From the NCBI RefSeq assembly GCF_016808095.1, contig NC_068977.1, forward strand, positions 26,189,364 through 26,253,363: a DNA stretch of 64,000 nt. Reading direction: 5' to 3'. This document shows positions 59,153 through 64,000 of the stretch, piece after piece. Position 1 is the stretch's first letter. Every line of letters starts with the position of its first letter. A program made the translations under genes and the position numbers. The notes under the pieces were generated by a model. The model was given only the letters and a program-made list of their open reading frames with translations. It made no database searches and had not been told where the DNA came from. Source of the DNA: Vigna angularis (taxonomy: Eukaryota; Streptophyta; Magnoliopsida; Fabales; Fabaceae).

Positions 59153-62100
59153 TAATGAGTCGATATTTTATTCACTTCACTTAGTTTATTGTGCTAGAAT
59201 TAATCGGGGAATTGTGCTTAAATGTCTGGTATTTTTCCGTTTTTGCTAATTGTGCTTAATTTGACCAGAAATTCTAATTTTAATTAATTTGAATTATTTG
59301 AGTTAATTATTTGCATTAGTAATTGCACGAAAATTTTGTAAATATAATTTGGGACATTTGAAAGTTAAAAGAGAAATGATAATTGAACCCAAAGGTGGAG
59401 GTTTATTTTTGAGGTCCAAACACAAGACTTTATTTTGGAGAATGCACTTGATATTCATGGCTGGATTCATTTTTGGGTTATTAAGAAAAGACACATTCAA
59501 TTGAATAAGTGGCACACATCCACGTCCTTAAGTAGCTGCCACGTTCTTGAAAGAAGAGAGGGCCCATGAGAAGAAATTTTTGACAGCAAAATGAACCTAA
59601 AGAGCACACGTTTCCTTTCTTTTGGAGGAAGCAGCACTTCACATTCTCTTAACTGACAGCACACTCCATGGAGAAGTCCAGCTGCCACACTAAGCCACGG
59701 ACATCAAAAGGACTTCGGCAATTAAGAAGTGAATTTTCTAGCAGCAGTTCACGGCCCAGTGGCAGCAGCGGGTGTGCACATGGAGCATCCAGCGTCCAGA
59801 AGCCTTCAAGCAGCACCAAGCTGGCCCAGAAAAGAGGTGAGGCACGTCCATCAGAGTGGAAAGCAGCGTCCACACTGAATTCAATTAGAAGAAGAGGTGG
59901 CGCGGATGAAGAGCACACGGCCCAATGCAGGAGGAAGAAGAATTCACTTTTCATGCTGGAAAGGGGGGCTTCACGCGGAGAATGGGAAGCAAAGGGGGCG
60001 TTCCAGCAGAAGCCAGAGGGAAGCGGTCCAGCAAGCATCACGGCCCAGACCTCCAACAGCTTCAGCATCCAGCTTGGATTCATGCGGTAGCAGCGTCTTG
60101 GGAGGTGCACAAGGAAGGCAGCGGTGCACCCAACAACCCTGGTCCAGCAAGGCATCCAGCAGAACCTAGCTCCAGCAGGCACCATATATAAGAATTTAAC
60201 ATTCAATTCAAGGGGGGACGTGTGAAGGAGAGCCACCACGGAAGAAAGCACACTGTCACGGCTGGAATGGAGGGTGACGTTGCTTGATTTCCTTTTCTCA
60301 TTCTAGCTGGATGGTGAAGAAGGTGCTGTCACAGCAAGGGAGGACCACGCACACTGCTTGATCTGCACTTGGAAGGCTGCATGGTGACATCCTGCGGAGA
60401 AGTGGTGCACGCGAACTCAATTGGAAGAGGTCACGGCCCAACACAGCAGCCTTCACGGTCCAGGGGTTGCGTCCAGCAGAGTGAAAGCTTCGTCCAACAC
60501 GCCCAGCAGCAGCACTCACGCATTTGGGCTGGAAATAAGCACCACGAACAACAGCTTCCGTTCTTCATTCATCACGGTTTGCACCCATTTATTTCTTCAT
60601 CCAACACGTGAAGAACGAAGTAGCATCCCAGTAGCACACTCACGCTCACGGCCCAAAGGAAGAAACAACATCTTGGGAGGTGTGTGCTTGGAGAGAAAGG
60701 GAGGTGCAGCAGCGGGTGGTGTCCAATGTGGAAGAGTCCATCACGTCCATCACAGCAGCTGCCACCGAGAATGGAGGTGCAGCGGTCCAACACAGCAGCT
60801 TGGTGGCCCACAGCAGCAACACACCACACGGCCTATGAGGGAGCTCATGTTCGTCCAACACGGCCCACAAAGCAGAAGCAGTTGCGCGTCCAGCAACTTG
60901 GCACTACAGAGAGGCTTTAGGTCCAGCAAGTGAAGGGGTGCACTCAGTCCAACAGCTGATCCATGTCCAGCAGCAATGGAGTTGGATGCACACGGACAGC
61001 AGCGTCTTAGGAGGTGCACAAGGAAGGCAGCGGTGCACCCAGCAGCCTTGTGTCCAGCAAAGAAGCAGTCCAGCAGCTTGGGGAGGGCTTGGAGAGAAAT
61101 TGGCAGCAGAGGGCGCTGGTTCATTAGGGCATCAAAACGTGGAATTTGGAGATTCATCTTTCACACAAAGGAGAGCAGGGAGCAGCTGCCACCTATGGGA
61201 GATTCTTTGGCTTAAAGGGATGTAGCGCACGGAGGAAATTTTTTTTGGCTTTTCTTGAGAATGGAACAGAAGTTTTTCCAGCTGCTTTCAAGTCTAGGAT
61301 AGGGAGAAGGAGGCTGTGAATTTTTTATCTTTGTTTGGAAGAGAAAAATGTAGCGTATTCTAGTGGAGAACGTGGTGTGCAGAGGCGTGTGAGCAGAGCC
61401 GCCACCCTCATAGTTTTTGTTAAAACGTTTTAGTTTTTGTTTAGAAAGCAGAAGCAGCACACGGTTTGCTCACGAGGTCTCCTCATTTTTTTCTTTCTTC
61501 ACGCATGAACTGAAACATATTTTTTATATTCTACATATGCATTGGAAAGCAAGCAGCTGAATCATTTATAATTATTTTACTTTACTGTTCACGCGTTATT
61601 TAAATACCGTTTTAGTGATGATGTTGCATTTTTTTTATTGTTGTATGCTTCCCATGGCTGACGCTTTCTTCATTTATGGATTTGCATTGATAGAAGACTA
61701 CAATCCGCATTTCATTTATTTAGTTTAGCCGCTGCATTTCAATGTCTTCTTTAAATTTTTACTTCTGCTGCAATGAGCATTTTGACTATTAGCTAAACGT
61801 TGTTTCTTTTATTCAAAGCTACAATTTACATTTAAATTCTGATTTAGCGATTTCATTTCAAGTTTCGTTGCATTTCAATTGCTCCTAATGTTAACTAACA
61901 ATTTTGCTTTTGGACCATTCAGTTTACTTTTTTTCAGTCACTATGTTGTCTATTTTATTCGGATCCTTTATCTTCCTGCATTTCCAATTTACTCATTAGA
62001 GACCGTCTGGTCTCAATGTACAACAGTTCGGTCATCTGTAGGACCGTTCGGTCTTCATGCTTTGTTCATTTATTTCAATGTTTGGTTATATTTAATTTCC

Positions 62101-62275
62101 GGTTTTAATTTAGTTCATTTTTAAGCACAAAAACACTTTCAAAACCCCCACTACGTGTTTGACCTAAGACTCGAACCACATTTGGTCCTTGAGAGACGAC
62201 CTAGGAGTCACTTCCTAGCACTGTACTGCATTCTTTTATGCAATCAAATTTGATGGGCCGCGACAGCCCAAATCA
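59153..62275 (+). repeat. Solo LTR (family S) nested in the CACTA-type element
   Basis: Flanked by a perfect 5-bp TSD GTAGG (59148-59152 and 62276-62280). It starts TAATGAGTCGATATTTTATT (TG mutated to TA) and ends GCGACAGCCCAAATCA. It is related along its length to 42735-45519. It carries an internal direct repeat (GCAGCGTCTTGGGAGGTGCA at about 60088 and about 61000). Short overlapping ORFs on both strands come from CCAGCAGC-rich sequence. No gag-pol. Confidence 0.8.
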
Positions 62276-62302
62276 GTAGGGCTGGGGTTGGACGTTCGTT
62301 TG

Positions 62303-62338
62303 TGCACTGTCGGACGTCTATAGACGTCTGACAGTGCA
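62303..62338. repeat. 36-bp near-perfect palindrome with GACGTC cores
   Basis: TGCACTGTC, then GACGTCTATAGACGTC, then GACAGTGCA: one mismatch pair in 18 bp per arm. It is part of the subterminal repeat zone. Confidence 0.9.
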
Positions 62339-62600
62339 TTAACCGATGTCTGATGGGCGTATTTTTTTAAAAAATCAATTTATTTTTGCAATAAAACCAC
62401 ACCTGAAAAGCAGAAAATTGTCCCAGAACAATTTTGCAACAATATATATATGCTTTTGAAATAAACAAAGTTCTACTTAATGTAAAATATAATCCACTAC
62501 CAAAACTATCAAGATAAAACTTAAACTAAAACTAAGCAATGTTCAACAACAAATAAAACTATTCCTAACTCCATCTTTGCAGAAGATAAGTGATCCATTC

Positions 62601-64000
62601 CTACCTTATGTGCCTAATTGTGTCCTCTGGTATAGGAGATGTACTCTTGAAGCGCTGTAAAATTCAAGAAAGATTCATTATGGTTTCATATATATGTTTG
62701 AAGATGAATTTGATTTGTAATGTATTCAAGGTATACATCATTACCTCATTCCAGTCATCTGTAATGACAGCTCGAATGATGGTCTTAATCCAACACATCA
62801 CATAGAAGCCACATTCCCATGAATCTAGCTGTTGGTTACACTAAAATGACAAACTAAATAGTTAAGAATTTAGATCATTCAATAACATAGAAAATGAATT
62901 AGAACTATAAATGACTTACAACCTTTGGATACAAAATTTGAACCACTTGACCACGGGATTTACCAATAACTCTGTACAGATTGAAAACACAAAGTATAAT
63001 TAATATGACTATATTTATCATAAAAGTTGAAGGTGAACATCAAATTCAAAGTCATTTTTGGAGAAACACTTACCCTTGAAGCATGGTTCTCAAGTCATTT
63101 TTCATCCTCCTGTGCAACGAACAAAACCATATAATTTTACATTGTTTGGGAATGATGACCATCAGCTGCTAGTGCGACCTATCACGAAGGACAAATAGTT
63201 ATTCAACTAATTAAGGAAACTATAATAATGAATTGACCACATATAACAACACCTACCCCTCAATGTATGGCACAAGGTATACGTCTCTTTTTTACTCATC
63301 CATCCATGTTTGCAAATACTGTTGTCTGTTTTGAAGTGTTTTACCAGACGGTTGAATGGTCTGAGGTTCAACAAATCCGTACATGGAAGACCGACCTTGG
63401 TCTACAACGATTGTGTCCATGTACCTAAAACAACAAAGTTAAGTTGTTAGAAACTATAAGAATCTAAATAAAGTGATAGGAAAGACCAAATTGACTATCT
63501 TACATGCACCACAGCTGAATGATGGAAATATTCAACATCCTGTTTCCCCCAATCACCTCCAATGCATTAGAGAATGTGATATAAATGGGCATATGTGGGG
63601 GAAGACCAAATACTCTCAAATCCCAGTATAGTTCTAATGGTGCTTTCTTCAACCTGGGTAATCTTGTCATTAGCTTTGATAGAGGATCATCCTCCGCTTC
63701 AGCCATGTCATCATCTTCATGTATGATTGTATCATGAATTGGCTGCTTCTGAGCACGTGTGAACTGAAGATAAGAATTTACGTCAAAGAGTTATCAACAA
63801 ATATTTGAAGAATAAACATAGAAATACTAAGGAAAAAGACATTATACCTGTGGAGTAGCGATGTGTGACATGATCAATGCTCTAGGCCAGGAAATAAATG
63901 ATCCTATGGCCTTCCCCACAAAGTTAATTTCTGGAGTGGGTACAGGCACCTGAGCCTGGGGATCCCAAACCTAGTCAATCATCACACGCACGTGCTGGGG
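62601..64000 (-). pseudogene. ULP1-type (C48) cysteine protease gene of a transposon, 5' part outside window
   Basis: Exons joined by GT-AG introns read on the minus strand: 63848-64000 (PVPTPEINFVGKAIGSFISW), 63504-63763 (LSKLMTRLPRLKKAPLELYW; LEVIGGNRMLNISIIQLWC), 63257-63424 (DTIVVDQGRSSMYGFVEPQT), about 63075-63187 (IIPKQCKIIWFCSLHRRMKN), about 62930-62975, about 62746-62845 (CNQQLDSWECGFYVMCWIKT) and 62601-62655. The catalytic Cys is in WECGF (62811-62813), and the likely catalytic His at 63172-63174. Stops at 63971-63973, 63292-63294 and directly after the His (63169-63171) inactivate it. ULP1-like proteases normally cleave SUMO; the role of the transposon versions is unclear. Cys stands where the triad Asp might be expected (WFCSLH). 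Confidence 0.8.

Larger units (their letters stand above)
58843..64000. mobile_element. CACTA-type element carrying a ULP1-like gene, right end outside window
   Basis: The terminus CACTAGTGCAGAAAGGGC at 58843 is preceded by ATC (possible TSD). It is followed by a subterminal array of GACGTC motifs (58860-59130), which resumes after the nested solo LTR (62281-62360). Further in, on the minus strand, lies a decayed ULP1-type protease gene of the kind often carried by large plant DNA transposons. The opposite terminus is beyond 64000, so superfamily and length are provisional. Confidence 0.65.

Overview
The window is plant nuclear DNA. It has one multi-exon eukaryotic gene with short AT-rich GT-AG introns, AT-rich spacers, and many nested LTR retrotransposons, CACTA and Mutator-type elements, Cassandra-type TRIM sequence and microsatellites. 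The SGT1 protein and the repeat types look like a phaseoloid legume (Vigna/Phaseolus type). That placement is inference from familiarity, not from a search.

Layout. 1-5560: AT-rich DNA with a non-autonomous CACTA-type element (684-2102, TSD TTA), a Mutator-type MITE (2438-3314, 9-bp TSD) and a Cassandra TRIM carrying a 5S-rRNA-like domain (3708-4450). 5561-10103 (-): the only intact gene, a ten-exon SGT1 co-chaperone. 10760-16199: a Tat-lineage Ty3/gypsy derivative in minus orientation inside a (TA)n microsatellite. It has lost gag-pol but keeps an antisense PF04195-like gene, an 87-bp satellite-like array and sequence-identical LTR parts. 16.3-26.4 kb: AT-rich DNA with LTR-type repeat remnants and a CACTA transposase fragment (22.2-23.1 kb). 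26406-33356: a TSD-bounded unit of a non-autonomous gypsy family, with a 3.6-kb near-palindrome of two head-to-head LTRs full of GGACGAGCGTCC motifs. 36708-38273: another CACTA-like element. 38.5-41.2 kb: decayed minus-strand gypsy gag and LTR pieces. 41.9-48.95 kb: a copia element whose 5' LTR region was hit by an Ogre-like element (now a solo LTR, 42247-47324), itself hit by another solo LTR (42735-45519). 48961-51128: an LRR receptor-like protein pseudogene abutting the truncated copia element. 52464-53839: a non-autonomous CACTA element with TSD TAT. 54.0-57.1 kb: a minus-strand gypsy 3' LTR, polypurine tract and internal remnant. 58843 to the window end: the left part of a CACTA-type element with GACGTC subterminal repeats and a decayed ULP1-type protease gene, interrupted by a solo LTR with a perfect TSD (59153-62275).

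Genes together. SGT1 (with HSP90 and RAR1, stabilising plant immune receptors) is the one gene expected to be functional. The receptor-like protein is a broken defence-type gene about 39 kb away, and nothing in the sequence links the two. Everything else is transposon biology. The most informative parts are the deleted Tat element with an antisense gene and satellite array, the inverted-LTR palindrome, and the layered insertions whose order can be read from target-site duplications. I found no convincing new cellular pathway.
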